64,000 nucleotides of DNA from Agathobacter ruminis. GTDB taxonomy: Bacteria > Bacillota > Clostridia > Lachnospirales > Lachnospiraceae. Positions 35,804 through 45,488 of this stretch are shown piece after piece (position 1 is the first letter of the stretch; each line of letters begins with the position of its first letter). The stretch lies in the NCBI RefSeq assembly GCF_002735305.1, contig NZ_PDYG01000003.1:62001-126000 (forward strand). The letters run 5' to 3'. A program made the position numbers and the translations under genes. The notes under the pieces are model-generated. The model saw only the letters and a list, made by a program, of their open reading frames with translations. It was not told the DNA's origin and made no database searches.

Positions 35804-36880
35804 TCATTCCTTTCCCGGACCCTTATTCTTCTCGAATAAGTCATCTAATTGCGTTTTTAGATTTTTCAGATTGTCCATTACTTTTTCGTAATCCATACGC
35901 TTCGGGCCAATAATTCCGATCGTTCCCTTGACACCTTCGCCAAGTTCGTAAGTTGCCGTCACCACACTACAGTCCTTCATGGTCTGAATCGGAGCTTCAT
36001 TACCGATGTAAACCTGAATTCCGGTTTCATTTTGCTCATCCGGATGAAAAACATCGCTTACAAGCTGTGCAAGCTCTTCCTTTTCTTCGAGTGTGGACAA
36101 AAGCTCGGAGGCCTTGTCGTTCGTGGATAATTCCGGATATTTCAGGATGTTGGTCGTACCACTGGTATAGATTTCCAAATCCTCATCTTCGGAAAGTGCC
36201 TGTCCCAATGCATCAATCACATTGCTGACAATTCCCTGATGAATTCCGGATTGCTCTTTTAATTTTGAAATGGTTGCCAGATTAATTTCATCAATCGACA
36301 GACCATTTAACGCACTGTTTAAAAGGATGTTGAGTTTTAATAAGGTATCATTATCGAGTTCTTCCTCTTCATCCACCGCAATTACCTGGTTCTTCACAAT
36401 ATTGTTGTTCAAAACAACAACTGCCAGGATCTGTCCGTCTGTCATCTTGGAAAGCTGAATGAATTTTACTTTGTTGCCATGATAAGACGGTGCGGTAACC
36501 ATTGTTGCATAATTGGTATTCGCCGCGAGCATCTTTGCCATCTGCTTGAGCACCTGCTCCATCTTCTCGGTCTTCTCAATGACAAATTCTTTCATTTCGC
36601 TGACCTGACGCTCTTTTTCACGATTGTCGCGCATCAGATTGTCTACATAGAATCGATACCCCTTATCTGAAGGAATACGGCCTGCCGAGGTATGTGGCTG
36701 AACGATATAGCCAAGCTCCTCCAAATCAGACATCTCGTTTCGGATGGTTGCCGAGCTGAGATTCAAATCCGTATATTTCGAAATGGTTCTCGATCCGACC
36801 GGTTCACCGGTTTCAAGATAATTACGAATGATTGCATCTAATATTTTGATTTTGCGCTCATCCAATTCCAGCTCTGTCAT
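35804..36880 (-). CDS. hrcA: Heat-inducible transcription repressor HrcA
   Basis: HrcA binds CIRCE operators and represses the dnaK and groE operons until heat stress draws away its GroEL helper. The 358-residue protein has an N-terminal winged helix (about 5-75: ILDAIIRNYLETGEPVGSRTIS, then SSATIRNEMSDLEELGYI and TSAGRIPSDKGYRFYVD). A GAF-like effector and dimerisation domain follow. It is the first gene of the operon and its own leader contains a perfect CIRCE, so it is autoregulated. Confidence 0.97.
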   Translation of the reverse strand: MTELELDERKIKILDAIIRNYLETGEPVGSRTISKYTDLNLSSATIRNEMSDLEELGYIVQPHTSAGRIPSDKGYRFYVDNLMRDNREKERQVSEMKEFVIEKTEKMEQVLKQMAKMLAANTNYATMVTAPSYHGNKVKFIQLSKMTDGQILAVVVLNNNIVKNQVIAVDEEEELDNDTLLKLNILLNSALNGLSIDEINLATISKLKEQSGIHQGIVSNVIDALGQALSEDEDLEIYTSGTTNILKYPELSTNDKASELLSTLEEKEELAQLVSDVFHPDEQNETGIQVYIGNEAPIQTMKDCSVVTATYELGEGVKGTIGIIGPKRMDYEKVMDNLKNLKTQLDDLFEKNKGPGKE

Positions 36881-36919
36881 TCATCCTCCTTCATCTATAT
36901 CAGCAATTTTTCTTTGTTG

Positions 36920-36946
36920 TTAGCACTCATTTAATTGGAGTGCTAA
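36920..36946 (-). promoter_or_regulatory. CIRCE operator for HrcA
   Basis: A perfect TTAGCACTC-N9-GAGTGCTAA inverted repeat lies 13 nt downstream of the hrcA -10 box, at or just after the start of transcription. This is the classical site for repression of the hrcA-grpE-dnaK-dnaJ operon. Confidence 0.97.
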
Positions 36947-36959
36947 TTGCTCTATAAAT

Positions 36960-36988
36960 AAAATAGCACCACCCATGTTTCTTGTCAA
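36960..36988 (-). promoter_or_regulatory. Sigma-A promoter of the hrcA operon
   Basis: A consensus -35 TTGACA (36983-36988 on minus) and -10 TATTTT (36960-36965) are spaced by 17 nt. The CIRCE element lies immediately downstream. Confidence 0.85.
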
Positions 36989-37051
36989 CATTGTGATGCT
37001 AATTTTATGTTTTCTTTATAATTAATGAGATCAAATTTGATATCGTGCGAA

Positions 37052-38254
37052 TTACAATAAGAATTTCGCCATACAATAATTGGAAAGATCGCGTCCTTTG
37101 TCCGTCAAAGTCACACGTCCTTCTTTTGAAATCAAAAGTTCCTGCTCTTTTAATTCTTCTATGACATCCCGATAAATCACATCCATCGGCATAGCAAATG
37201 CCTTTTCGAAATCACTGCGATACACGCCTTCCGGCATTCTCAGACCGAGGAACATAAATTCTTCCATCTGTTCTTTGCGCGAAAGTTCCGAGACACTCTC
37301 ATGCAGATTGTTGCCGTATCCCGCTTTGTCAGGATCCTGTGTAATCTGATAACAGTCTGTCAGGTACTGATACAGGTCCCTTGTATTCGAATAACGAATG
37401 TTTTCCAATAAGGAAGCGGCTCCCAGTCCCAGCCCAAGATAGTTTTCTCTGCGCCAGTAACCGATGTTATGTCTACAGGCAAATCCCGGTTTTGCATAAT
37501 TGGAGGTCTCATATTGCTCATATCCGTTTTCCGTCAGATAAGCCTGTGTCATCTTGTAAATGCGATATGCCTCATCCTCCGTCGGAAGTTCCTCTGTCTG
37601 CATTCCCGCCTGCTGTCGCACATCATCGAATTTGTAGCGCTCGTAAAAAGGAGTTCCCTCCTCTATGATCAGCGTATAAACCGACAAATGTTCCGGTTTG
37701 AGGCGTAAGACTGTCTGCAGTGTTTTCAAAAACTTCTCTGCAGTCTGATGCGGCAGACAGCTGATCAGATCAACATTGATATTCTGGAACCCGACCGTTC
37801 TGGCTAGCTCATAGGTTTTGAGAAACTGTTCAAAAGTATGTACGCGGCCGAGCAGTTTCAGCTCCTGTGCATCCGCAGACTGACAACCGATAGATAACCG
37901 GTTAATGCCTGCATTTTTGTATGCGACAAGTTTTTGCAATGTCACGGTTCCCGGATTGCATTCCACGGTAATCTCGGCATCCTCTCTGATGCGAAATGCC
38001 TTTTTCAGTGTAGCCATGATTGCTTCCATGTATTCTGTGTCAAGCCAGCTTGGCGTACCTCCGCCCAGAAATACAGTTGAAACCTCATAAAGATGACCGA
38101 TTTGCTTCCCATAATATTCAATTTCTTTGCACAACGCTGCCACATAATCCCGCTGTGTCCTCTCATCTGCAGAAAATGACAGGAAATCACAATAATCACA
38201 CTTTTTCATGCAAAACGGGATATGCACATAGAGTTCGAGATTCTTATAAGCCAT
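37052..38254 (-). CDS. hemW: Radical SAM heme chaperone HemW
   Basis: HemW is a CPO-related radical SAM protein that binds heme and delivers it to respiratory proteins; it is often misannotated as coproporphyrinogen oxidase. The 400-residue protein shows C15, C19 and C22 (CMKKCDYCDF), GGGTPS (about 65), ECNPGTV, the GCQSAD stretch and DLISCLPHQT. A C-terminal winged-helix-like domain (about 300-400) follows. Its start overlaps the acyltransferase stop by one nt. It lies just upstream of the heat-shock operon, in the common lepA-hemW-hrcA order. Confidence 0.95.
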   Translation of the reverse strand: MAYKNLELYVHIPFCMKKCDYCDFLSFSADERTQRDYVAALCKEIEYYGKQIGHLYEVSTVFLGGGTPSWLDTEYMEAIMATLKKAFRIREDAEITVECNPGTVTLQKLVAYKNAGINRLSIGCQSADAQELKLLGRVHTFEQFLKTYELARTVGFQNINVDLISCLPHQTAEKFLKTLQTVLRLKPEHLSVYTLIIEEGTPFYERYKFDDVRQQAGMQTEELPTEDEAYRIYKMTQAYLTENGYEQYETSNYAKPGFACRHNIGYWRRENYLGLGLGAASLLENIRYSNTRDLYQYLTDCYQITQDPDKAGYGNNLHESVSELSRKEQMEEFMFLGLRMPEGVYRSDFEKAFAMPMDVIYRDVIEELKEQELLISKEGRVTLTDKGRDLSNYCMAKFLL

Positions 38255-39027
38255 TATTTTTTGTATTCCAATATCTTATCTGCGCCAATGCCGATTTGAT
38301 CCGGCGATTGCGCACGAAGCTCCTGCAGTTTTTTCTCGATACGCGCCTTTACCAGTTCTGCGATCTCTGCCTTTTTCAATCCCTCATATTCAGAATAAGG
38401 AATCGACGGCAGGATATGGACCTGTGTTTCAACACGCCCGAGATGATTCGTATTCATCGCTTTATATGCATCATATAATACCACCGGAACAATGGTGCAT
38501 TTGGTTCGCAGATTCACGGTAAAGCATCCGGTATTAAAATCCTGCATTTCATTATGATTGTCCGTATATCCGCCCTCCGGAAAGATGATGATATTGCGAC
38601 CGGAATTGACGATATCCGTGCATTTTGAAATTGCATTCACGATATCACGCGGATCCTGCAAATCAATTTTTACCGCATCAATCAGGGAACAAATCTGTCG
38701 GCTTAAAATACGGCTTGCCTGCTTTCGCTCCCAGAGCACACTGGTATGTCTGTCCATCGCTTCGAAGATGCAAAGGGCATCATACTTGCCCTGATGATTA
38801 CTGTAAGTGACAAATCCATCCTCTTTCGGAATGTTTTCAAGGCCATATACGTAAGTTTTGGTTTTGAAATGTCTGCGCATAAAATTGACAATCTTCCATG
38901 CCATTTGAAATCGTTCTTCCACTGTGGATTGTTCATTTCGAATGATACGATTTGCCTGCGGAATCAGGCGAAACAGGGTATATGGGGCAACCCACAGTCC
39001 ATGCCAGATAAATCGAAAATTCTTCAT
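38254..39027 (-). CDS. PlsC-like 1-acylglycerol-3-phosphate acyltransferase
   Basis: A 257-residue protein of the PlsC/LPLAT family, which acylates lysophosphatidic acid in phospholipid synthesis at the membrane. The catalytic HxxxxD motif is present as NHQGKYD (77-83) and the phosphate-binding motif as FPEGG (149-153). A hydrophobic N-terminal segment (about 7-22) may anchor it. It is inserted between lepA (6 nt) and hemW (1-nt overlap), so it is probably translated from the same mRNA. Its acceptor could be another lyso-lipid. Confidence 0.88.
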   Translation of the reverse strand: MKNFRFIWHGLWVAPYTLFRLIPQANRIIRNEQSTVEERFQMAWKIVNFMRRHFKTKTYVYGLENIPKEDGFVTYSNHQGKYDALCIFEAMDRHTSVLWERKQASRILSRQICSLIDAVKIDLQDPRDIVNAISKCTDIVNSGRNIIIFPEGGYTDNHNEMQDFNTGCFTVNLRTKCTIVPVVLYDAYKAMNTNHLGRVETQVHILPSIPYSEYEGLKKAEIAELVKARIEKKLQELRAQSPDQIGIGADKILEYKK

Positions 39028-39033
39028 GATTGA

Positions 39034-40845
39034 CTAGTCCTCATCCAGTTTCAAAACACTCATAAATGCTTCCTGCGGGATTTCTACATTTCCCACCTGG
39101 CGCATGCGTTTCTTTCCTTCTTTTTGTTTCTCAAGCAATTTCTTCTTGCGGGAAATATCACCGCCATAGCATTTTGCAAGCACATCCTTGCGCATCGCCT
39201 TGACGGTCTCACGCGCAATAATCTTGCCGCCGACCGCAGCCTGAATCGGAATTTCAAACAAATGACGAGGGATTTCGCCTTTTAATCGTTCGCACATTCT
39301 TCTGCCACGCTCGTATGCACTCTCTTTAAATACAATAAAGGACAGCGCATCGACCATCTCGCGGTTGATCATAATATCCAACTTAACCAGCTCACTTCTC
39401 TCATATCCCTTGAATTCATAATCAAAGGATGCATAACCGCGTGAACGTGATTTTAATGCATCGAAGAAATCATAAATAATCTCATTTAACGGGAGTTCAT
39501 ATTTGATGATGGCTCTGGTCTCCTCAATATATTCCATGGACAGATAGATGCCTCGACGCTCCTGGCACAATGTCATGATTGCACCAACATAATCCTTTGT
39601 CACCATAATCTCGGCAGAAACATAAGGCTCTTCCATATATTCAATTTCAGACGGATCCGGGAGATTGGACGGATTGGTCAAATCAATCACTTCCCCGTTT
39701 GATTTGTGCACTTTATAAACTACACCCGGTGCAGTGGTGACCAAATCCAGATCAAACTCTCTCTCCAGACGTTCCTGAATGATTTCCAGATGCAACAAGC
39801 CAAGGAATCCGCATCGGAATCCAAAGCCCAATGCCAACGAAGTCTCCGGCTCAAATTGCAATGATGCATCATTGATCTGTAATTTTTCAAGTGCATCCCG
39901 CAAATCCGGATATTTGGCGGAATCAGCCGGATACAAACCGCAGTAAACCATCGGATTGACTTTCTTGTATCCCGGCAGAGCCTCCTTGCACGGACGGTCT
40001 GCATTGGTCACCGTATCACCGACACGGGTATCTCGCACATTTTTGATGCTTGCACAAATATATCCAACCATTCCGGCGGAAAGTTCCTCACAAGGAATAA
40101 ACTGGCCCGCACCGAAATATCCCACTTCCGTGACAATATCCTGTGCACCGGTTGCCATCATACAAATGCGGTCGCCGACTTTGACCGTTCCTTCTTTGAT
40201 TCGGCAGAATGTGATAACTCCTTTATAGGAATCATATACCGCGTCAAAAATCAACGCCTGAAGCGGTGCACTTGCGTCGCCTGTCGGCGCCGGGATCTTA
40301 TGTACAATCGCCTCGAGCACATCTTCGATATTCAGTCCGGTCTTTGCGGAAATGCGTGGCGCATCCATTGCTTCAATTCCGATCACATCTTCGATTTCGG
40401 TTGCAACCTCTTCCGGTCTTGCAGATGGCAAATCCACTTTGTTGATAACCGGAAATACATCGAGGTCATGATCCATTGCCAGATAAACATTGGCCAGTGT
40501 CTGTGCCTCAACACCCTGTGCCGCATCAACAACGAGAATCGCTCCGTCACAGGCCGCCAGACTGCGCGACACTTCATAATTGAAGTCGACATGGCCCGGC
40601 GTATCAATCAGGTTAAAAATATATTCCTCATTGTCTTTGGCCTTATAAATAATGCGAACAGCCTGAGATTTGATGGTGATGCCCCGCTCTCGTTCGAGAT
40701 CCATATTATCCAGCACCTGAGCCTGCATTTCTCTGCTTGTCAGTGTTCCTGTTTTTTCAATGATACGATCTGCCAGGGTAGATTTACCGTGGTCAATATG
40801 CGCGATAATACAAAAATTTCTGATTTTACTCTGGTCGATTGACAT
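39034..40845 (-). CDS. lepA: Elongation factor 4 (LepA)
   Basis: This ribosome-bound GTPase back-translocates or remodels stalled ribosomes and helps 30S assembly. The 603-residue protein has G1 [14 protein letters not shown] (about 15-28), DTPGHVDF (about 82), NKVDLP (about 136), the EF4-specific C-terminal domain and a basic tail ([17 protein letters not shown]). It is 21 nt after deoB and 6 nt before the acyltransferase gene. This joins it to the nucleoside operon, although an internal promoter is possible. Confidence 0.97.
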   Translation of the reverse strand: MSIDQSKIRNFCIIAHIDHGKSTLADRIIEKTGTLTSREMQAQVLDNMDLERERGITIKSQAVRIIYKAKDNEEYIFNLIDTPGHVDFNYEVSRSLAACDGAILVVDAAQGVEAQTLANVYLAMDHDLDVFPVINKVDLPSARPEEVATEIEDVIGIEAMDAPRISAKTGLNIEDVLEAIVHKIPAPTGDASAPLQALIFDAVYDSYKGVITFCRIKEGTVKVGDRICMMATGAQDIVTEVGYFGAGQFIPCEELSAGMVGYICASIKNVRDTRVGDTVTNADRPCKEALPGYKKVNPMVYCGLYPADSAKYPDLRDALEKLQINDASLQFEPETSLALGFGFRCGFLGLLHLEIIQERLEREFDLDLVTTAPGVVYKVHKSNGEVIDLTNPSNLPDPSEIEYMEEPYVSAEIMVTKDYVGAIMTLCQERRGIYLSMEYIEETRAIIKYELPLNEIIYDFFDALKSRSRGYASFDYEFKGYERSELVKLDIMINREMVDALSFIVFKESAYERGRRMCERLKGEIPRHLFEIPIQAAVGGKIIARETVKAMRKDVLAKCYGGDISRKKKLLEKQKEGKKRMRQVGNVEIPQEAFMSVLKLDED

Positions 40846-40866
40846 AATACAAATTCCTATTCTAAA

Positions 40867-42057
40867 TTATAATTTTTCCAAAATGGATGTTCCGATGCAG
40901 TCCTTAGGATATGCCACACCAAAATTGTCTGTAATGGTTGCACCAAGCACTCCGAACGAATCCACTTCCGGCAATTCATTTCCATGATCAAAGGAAGGAG
41001 AATAAAATACCATCGGAACCTGTTCTCTGGTATGATCGGTTCCCGTATAAGTCGGATCGTTTCCGTGATCTGCAGTCAGAATCAGCAAATCATCTTCGCG
41101 AAGCAACGGAAGCAGTTCTCCGAGTTTGACATCAAAGCGCTCAATCTCCTCGCCGTATCCGATCGGATTGCGGCGATGTCCCCAAAGGGCATCAAAGTCT
41201 ACCAGGTTGGTAAAGCAAAGTCCTTTGAAATCACGCTTTGCAATTTCAATTGTCTGTTCCATTCCATGAACCGATGAATCGGAATGATGACCTTCCGTCA
41301 GGCCCGCACCGTTAAAGATGTCATGAATCTTGCCGACCGAAATCACATCCAGTCCGTTTTCTTTCAATGCATCAAGCGCTGTCTTTCCGGTTGGAGAAAG
41401 TGCATAGTCATGGCGGTTTGAGGTACGCTTAAATTCGCCCGGATGTTTGCCGACATAAGGACGCGCAATGACACGGCCCACACGCCACTCATCGCGCAGG
41501 GTCAGCTCTCTTGCCATCTCACAATATTCATATAATTTTTCAAGACCCATGGTCTCTTCATTTCCGCAGATCTGCAAAACAGAATCTGCCGAAGTATAGA
41601 CAATCAGTTTGTTTTCATTGATTTCCTGCTCTGCGAGTTCTTCGATAATTTCCGTACCGCTTGCAGACTTGTTTCCGATGACCTTGCGACCGCTTCGCTT
41701 TTCGATTTCCCGAATCAATTCATCCGGGAATCCGGTCTCTGTAAAGGTGATAAACGGTTTTGTGGTTAGGATTCCCATCATTTCCCAGTGACCGGTCATG
41801 GTATCTTTTCCGTTGGAAGCTTCGTTCGCTTTCAGGAAGCGTCCCATTGGTTTGTCTACCGGGGCAACCTGCTTTAATGCTTTTAAATTTGCCCAACCGA
41901 GTTTTTGCATATTCGGAATGTTCAAATGGCTGACGGTTTCGGAGATATGTCCGAGCGTATCAGCACCTTCATCATTGAATTTTGCTGCATCTTTTGCATT
42001 TCCGATTCCGAGAGAATCCAAAACAATTAAGAAAATTCGATTATATTTTTGTGCCAT
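40867..42057 (-). CDS. deoB: Phosphopentomutase
   Basis: It interconverts ribose-1-phosphate and ribose-5-phosphate (and the deoxy forms), feeding nucleoside sugars into central metabolism. The start at 42057 (MAQKYNR, 396 residues) has GAGGTGG upstream; the GTG three codons earlier overlaps that site. Alkaline-phosphatase superfamily metal motifs are seen in [13 protein letters not shown] (about 9-21), MTGHWEMMG and [18 protein letters not shown]. It sits between deoC and lepA, completing the udp-cdd-deoC-deoB salvage set. Confidence 0.95.
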   Translation of the reverse strand: MAQKYNRIFLIVLDSLGIGNAKDAAKFNDEGADTLGHISETVSHLNIPNMQKLGWANLKALKQVAPVDKPMGRFLKANEASNGKDTMTGHWEMMGILTTKPFITFTETGFPDELIREIEKRSGRKVIGNKSASGTEIIEELAEQEINENKLIVYTSADSVLQICGNEETMGLEKLYEYCEMARELTLRDEWRVGRVIARPYVGKHPGEFKRTSNRHDYALSPTGKTALDALKENGLDVISVGKIHDIFNGAGLTEGHHSDSSVHGMEQTIEIAKRDFKGLCFTNLVDFDALWGHRRNPIGYGEEIERFDVKLGELLPLLREDDLLILTADHGNDPTYTGTDHTREQVPMVFYSPSFDHGNELPEVDSFGVLGATITDNFGVAYPKDCIGTSILEKL

Positions 42058-42079
42058 AGACACCACCTCTTCTCTTTTG

Positions 42080-42733
42080 TTATGCCTGTGCCTTTACGAT
42101 CTTTACAATGCGGCTGGTTCCAAGACGACTTGCGCCAAGTTCCATAAACTTCTCTGCATCTTCCAACGAACCGATTCCGCCGGCAGCCTTCATCTGCACA
42201 TCTTTACCGACATGTTTTGCAAATAATTCAATGTCAGCAAACGTTGCACCTGCAGTAGAAAATCCGGTCGAAGTCTTGATGAAATCAGCACCTGATTCTG
42301 TCACGATTTCACACATTTTGATTTTTTCGTCGTCAGTCAAAAGGCAGGTCTCGATGATGACTTTTAATACCAGATCGCCGCATGCAGCTTTAATCTGCTT
42401 GATTTCATCCAATACATAATCATAATTCTTTGCTTTTAACTGTCCGATATTGATGACCATGTCGATTTCGGATGCGCCATTTGCAATGGCATCCTTGGTT
42501 TCAAAAACTTTTGAAGCAGTGGTATGATTTCCGTTCGGGAATCCGATGACGGTACATACCGGAATCGCTCCGTTCATATATTCAGCTGCCTGCTTTACAT
42601 AGCAAGGCGGAATACAAATTGATGCTGTATGATATTTCATTGCATCATCACAAATTCCCTTAATCTCATCCCAAGTTGCGGTCTGTGCCAAAAGAGTATG
42701 ATCACATGCACCTAAAATTTTGTTTGTATCCAT
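42080..42733 (-). CDS. deoC: Deoxyribose-phosphate aldolase
   Basis: It splits 2-deoxyribose-5-phosphate into glyceraldehyde-3-phosphate and acetaldehyde. The start at 42733 (MDTNKIL, 217 residues) has GGAGG eight nt upstream; an in-frame TTG further up overlaps the ribosome binding site. Catalytic lysines appear in LVLKVIIET and [10 protein letters not shown], and a later Lys in QMKAAGGI. cdd lies 20 nt upstream and deoB 22 nt downstream. Confidence 0.95.
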   Translation of the reverse strand: MDTNKILGACDHTLLAQTATWDEIKGICDDAMKYHTASICIPPCYVKQAAEYMNGAIPVCTVIGFPNGNHTTASKVFETKDAIANGASEIDMVINIGQLKAKNYDYVLDEIKQIKAACGDLVLKVIIETCLLTDDEKIKMCEIVTESGADFIKTSTGFSTAGATFADIELFAKHVGKDVQMKAAGGIGSLEDAEKFMELGASRLGTSRIVKIVKAQA

Positions 42734-42753
42734 ATTGTTATCCTCCAAAAAAA

Positions 42754-43185
42754 TTATTCTCTGATATTTAAATGTGCCGGTCCGAATCCCAGCGGTAAAA
42801 TTTCTTTTAATGTCATCACCTGATCGGGCAGGACGATCAAAAATTCCTGCGGATCACAGAATTCCATCATCACCTGACGGCAGACTCCACACGGAGTTCC
42901 GGCAGTCGGTTCTTCGACATCATCCGGTCCGCCTACAATTGCAATCGCATCAAATTCGCGAATGCCTTCGCTGACCGCCTTGAAAAAAGCAGTACGCTCC
43001 GCACAATTGGTCGGTGTATATGCAGCATTCTCGATATTGCATCCGGTAAAAATACTACCATTTTTTGCCAACAGTGCCGCTCCAACCGTATATTTGGAAT
43101 AAGGCGCATAGGCAAATTTGCGTGCAGAATATGCAGCATCTATTAAATTATTCTTTTGAATCTCTGTTAAATCACTTTTGTTCAT
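42754..43185 (-). CDS. cdd: Cytidine deaminase
   Basis: It deaminates cytidine and deoxycytidine to uridine and deoxyuridine. The start at 43185 (MNKSDLTE, 143 residues) has AGAGGGAAAG upstream and overlaps the udp stop. The zinc site is C61, catalytic E63 in CAE, and C99 and C102 in PCGVC, typical of the small tetrameric enzyme. Its product uridine is the substrate of the udp gene product. Confidence 0.95.
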   Translation of the reverse strand: MNKSDLTEIQKNNLIDAAYSARKFAYAPYSKYTVGAALLAKNGSIFTGCNIENAAYTPTNCAERTAFFKAVSEGIREFDAIAIVGGPDDVEEPTAGTPCGVCRQVMMEFCDPQEFLIVLPDQVMTLKEILPLGFGPAHLNIRE

Positions 43186-43967
43186 AAACTTTCCCTCTGA
43201 TCCTGTTCGATCAAAATGCGAATGGCTTCCACGGCGCACTCGATTGCAGATTCCGTATCATGCACCTGTGGATTGTCAAGACCAAGCTTTGCACGTTCCT
43301 GATTCGCAACGACCAAAAAGCAGCTTCCCACACGCACACGAAGGAACGAACCGGCAATAAACAAAGCTGCTGATTCCATCTCGGATGCCAGGCATCCCAT
43401 GCGTTTCCATGCTTCCCATTTTTGTTCAAGTTCATAGCTGACCGGCATAATCTCCGGCTCATGCTGTCCAAAGAAGGAATCTTTGCATTGAACCACGCCG
43501 ACATGATATTTCTTGTTTAAGCGGTCTGCCGCCTGAACAAGCGCATTGGTGACATGAAAATCCGGAACTGCAGGATATTCGATTGGTGCAAATTCTCGGC
43601 TGGTTCCTTCCATTCGAACCGCACCGTTTGCAATCACGATATCGCCGCCGATGATTTCCGGCTGCATTCCACCACTTGTTCCTACTCTGATAAATGTATC
43701 CGCACCGCATTTTGCCAGTTCATCAATGGCAATCGATGCGGACGGACCTCCGATACCTGTTGAAGTGACAGATACTTTGGTTCCGTTAATTGTACCTGTA
43801 TAAGTCACATATTCTCTTGAATCTGCCACCAGTACAGGATGAACAAAATGTGCTGCAATTTTGGCACATCTTTTTGGATCTCCCGGAAGAATCACATATT
43901 TGCCGACATCTCCCGGTCCTACATTTGTATGATATTGCTTACCGCTTCCCTCTGTGTAATCAACCAT
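43182..43967 (-). CDS. udp: Uridine phosphorylase / nucleoside phosphorylase
   Basis: It phosphorolyses uridine to uracil and ribose-1-phosphate. The 261-residue protein has [15 protein letters not shown] (phosphate loop), [16 protein letters not shown] (about 100) and the ribose-site [12 protein letters not shown] (about 198-209). It is the first gene of the udp-cdd-deoC-deoB run. The fold is shared with purine phosphorylases, so the base preference rests on motif likeness and the cdd neighbour. It is divergent from holA across 87 nt with an AGGAG site. Confidence 0.9.
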   Translation of the reverse strand: MVDYTEGSGKQYHTNVGPGDVGKYVILPGDPKRCAKIAAHFVHPVLVADSREYVTYTGTINGTKVSVTSTGIGGPSASIAIDELAKCGADTFIRVGTSGGMQPEIIGGDIVIANGAVRMEGTSREFAPIEYPAVPDFHVTNALVQAADRLNKKYHVGVVQCKDSFFGQHEPEIMPVSYELEQKWEAWKRMGCLASEMESAALFIAGSFLRVRVGSCFLVVANQERAKLGLDNPQVHDTESAIECAVEAIRILIEQDQRESL

Positions 43968-44018
43968 AAGCGCAAACTCTCCTATTATTTTTTTATTATC
44001 TTTATATCATACCATTTG

Positions 44019-44048
44019 TTGCTTAAAAATGCTAATATATGATACTAT
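44019..44048 (+). promoter_or_regulatory. Candidate promoter of holA placing the start at the ATG
   Basis: TTGCTT (44019-44024) and TACTAT (44043-44048) are spaced by 18 nt. Only six nt separate the -10 from the ATG, and no ribosome binding site is visible, so the mRNA could be leaderless. An alternative -10, TATGAT (44038-44043), would leave only a few leader bases. Confidence 0.45.
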
Positions 44049-44054
44049 ATCTTC

Positions 44055-45026
44055 ATGAAAACAATTGATGAAGATATTAAATCAGGACAACTGAAACATG
44101 TATATCTCCTGTTTGGAGATGAGCGTTATCTGCTTCTCCAATACCGGGACAAACTGATCAATGCACTTACCGGGCGCGAAGATACGATGAATTTCACACG
44201 CTTTGAAGGGGAAGAAACCGACTCTGCCGAAGTCGTCGATTTGGCAGAAACATTGCCTTTTTTCAGCGACAAGCGTCTGCTTCTCATCGAGAATTCTTCT
44301 TTTTTCAAAGACAATCCGGATCGCATTGTCGAATACATGAGTGAGATTCCTGAGACAACCTATTTTATTTTTTGCGAAAAAAGCATAGACAAGCGTGGCA
44401 GGTTATACAAGGCCATTGCCAAAAACGGAAGCGCCATTGACTTTAGCACGATGGATGAACGTACCATCCAGACATGGATTGTCTCCCGCTTTAAAAAAGA
44501 AGGCAAACAATTGTCCGCACAGACATTGAATCTGTTCCTGTCCCGCACCGGTTCGGACATGGGCACCATCAATATGGAGATGGAAAAAGTCATCAGTTAT
44601 ACCGGCGAGCGCCCTGTGATCACCGATGAGGACATTCGAGCCATCACCAGTACGCGCATTGAGGACAAGGTTTTTGAAATGATTGATGCCATCAGCGTAT
44701 GCAACCAGGCCAAAGCTTTATCACTCTATTATGACTTGCTGACATTAAAAGTTGCAGCGGTCAAAACGCTCAATCTGATTGCACGACATTACAAAATTCT
44801 CTTAACCGTCAAGTCGATGTCGAGCGCATCCTACAATGACATTGCCAAAAAAGCCGGTGTCGCATCATTTTTTGTCAAGAAATATATTGCGCAGTGCAAA
44901 AATTATACGCTGGCGGATTTAAAAAACATTCTCGAAGAACTTGCCGATCTTGATTATGCATTTAAGCGCGGCAATCTCGATGAACAAATTGCCGTTGAGT
45001 TGTTTATCATCAGGCATTCACAATAA
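44055..45026 (+). CDS. holA: DNA polymerase III delta subunit
   Basis: HolA opens the beta sliding clamp inside the clamp loader. The 323-residue protein has the family start MKTIDEDIKSGQLKHVYLLFGDERYLL, an AAA-like fold without Walker motifs and a helical C-terminal collar domain (about 210-323). The start codon lacks a visible Shine-Dalgarno sequence and lies very close to the only promoter candidates. It converges on rpsT, a frequent holA-rpsT arrangement in Firmicutes. Confidence 0.93.
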   Translation: MKTIDEDIKSGQLKHVYLLFGDERYLLLQYRDKLINALTGREDTMNFTRFEGEETDSAEVVDLAETLPFFSDKRLLLIENSSFFKDNPDRIVEYMSEIPETTYFIFCEKSIDKRGRLYKAIAKNGSAIDFSTMDERTIQTWIVSRFKKEGKQLSAQTLNLFLSRTGSDMGTINMEMEKVISYTGERPVITDEDIRAITSTRIEDKVFEMIDAISVCNQAKALSLYYDLLTLKVAAVKTLNLIARHYKILLTVKSMSSASYNDIAKKAGVASFFVKKYIAQCKNYTLADLKNILEELADLDYAFKRGNLDEQIAVELFIIRHSQ

Positions 45027-45066
45027 AAAAGCCACTGGAATGACGGTTCCAGTGGTTTTTATTTAT
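45025..45066. terminator. Bidirectional terminator between holA and rpsT
   Basis: A 9-bp stem (45032-45040 with 45047-45055), extendable through a G-T pair, has a 6-nt loop. It is flanked by an A run and a T run, so both strands end in U-rich tracts. It serves holA (+) and rpsT (-). Confidence 0.9.
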
Positions 45067-45094
45067 TGTTATTATAGGGTGATTTTGACAGCGA

Positions 45095-45358
45095 TTAAGC
45101 TACTCCGTTAACAAGCTTTGTTAAACGAGAAACTTTTCTAGCTGCATTGTTCTTGTGATATACGCCCTTAGAAGCTGCGCTCTCAATTACAGCGATTGCA
45201 TTCTTAAGCTCTGCCTCAGCGGTAGCCTTATCAGCTGCTACTACAGCTGCCTCAACCTTCTTTACACAAGTCTTAACCTCAGAGCGGATTGCTTTGTTTC
45301 TAGCTGCTCTTGTCTCTGTAACTAAAATTCTTTTCTTAGCAGATTTGATGTTAGCCAA
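45095..45358 (-). CDS. rpsT: 30S ribosomal protein S20, TTG start
   Basis: S20 is a primary binder of 16S rRNA. The family N-terminus ANIKSAKKRI follows a TTG codon at 45358, with GGAGGTGA five nt upstream. The only longer in-frame start is a TTG that overlaps that ribosome binding site, so TTG at 45358 (87 residues) is the real start. The rest is the usual Lys/Ala-rich helical bundle. A UUG start is also used for S20 in E. coli, where it aids autogenous control; the same could hold here. A promoter of its own lies in the comEC end. Confidence 0.95.
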   Translation of the reverse strand: MANIKSAKKRILVTETRAARNKAIRSEVKTCVKKVEAAVVAADKATAEAELKNAIAVIESAASKGVYHKNNAARKVSRLTKLVNGVA

Positions 45359-45458
45359 TCTGTTCACCTCCAATTGTGATAGTCTGTTTTCTTAAAAATA
45401 ATATGAATCGCTTATGATAAGCAAGACACGGATAAAGCTTTCATAAGCACACTAAAAT

Positions 45459-45488
45459 ATAATAGGGCAAACCTATTCCTTTTGTCAA
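45459..45488 (-). promoter_or_regulatory. Sigma-A promoter of rpsT overlapping the comEC stop
   Basis: TTGACA (45483-45488) and TATTAT (45459-45464) are spaced by 18 nt on minus. The TGA inside the -35 box is the comEC stop codon. The leader would be about 95 nt long and contains the short dyad GCTTAT-G-ATAAGC (45410-45422). Confidence 0.75.

Noticed and set aside
35803-35844. Longer grpE start overlapping hrcA
   Set aside because: The 14 extra residues are not GrpE-like and the ATG at 35802 has a good ribosome binding site one codon past the hrcA stop.
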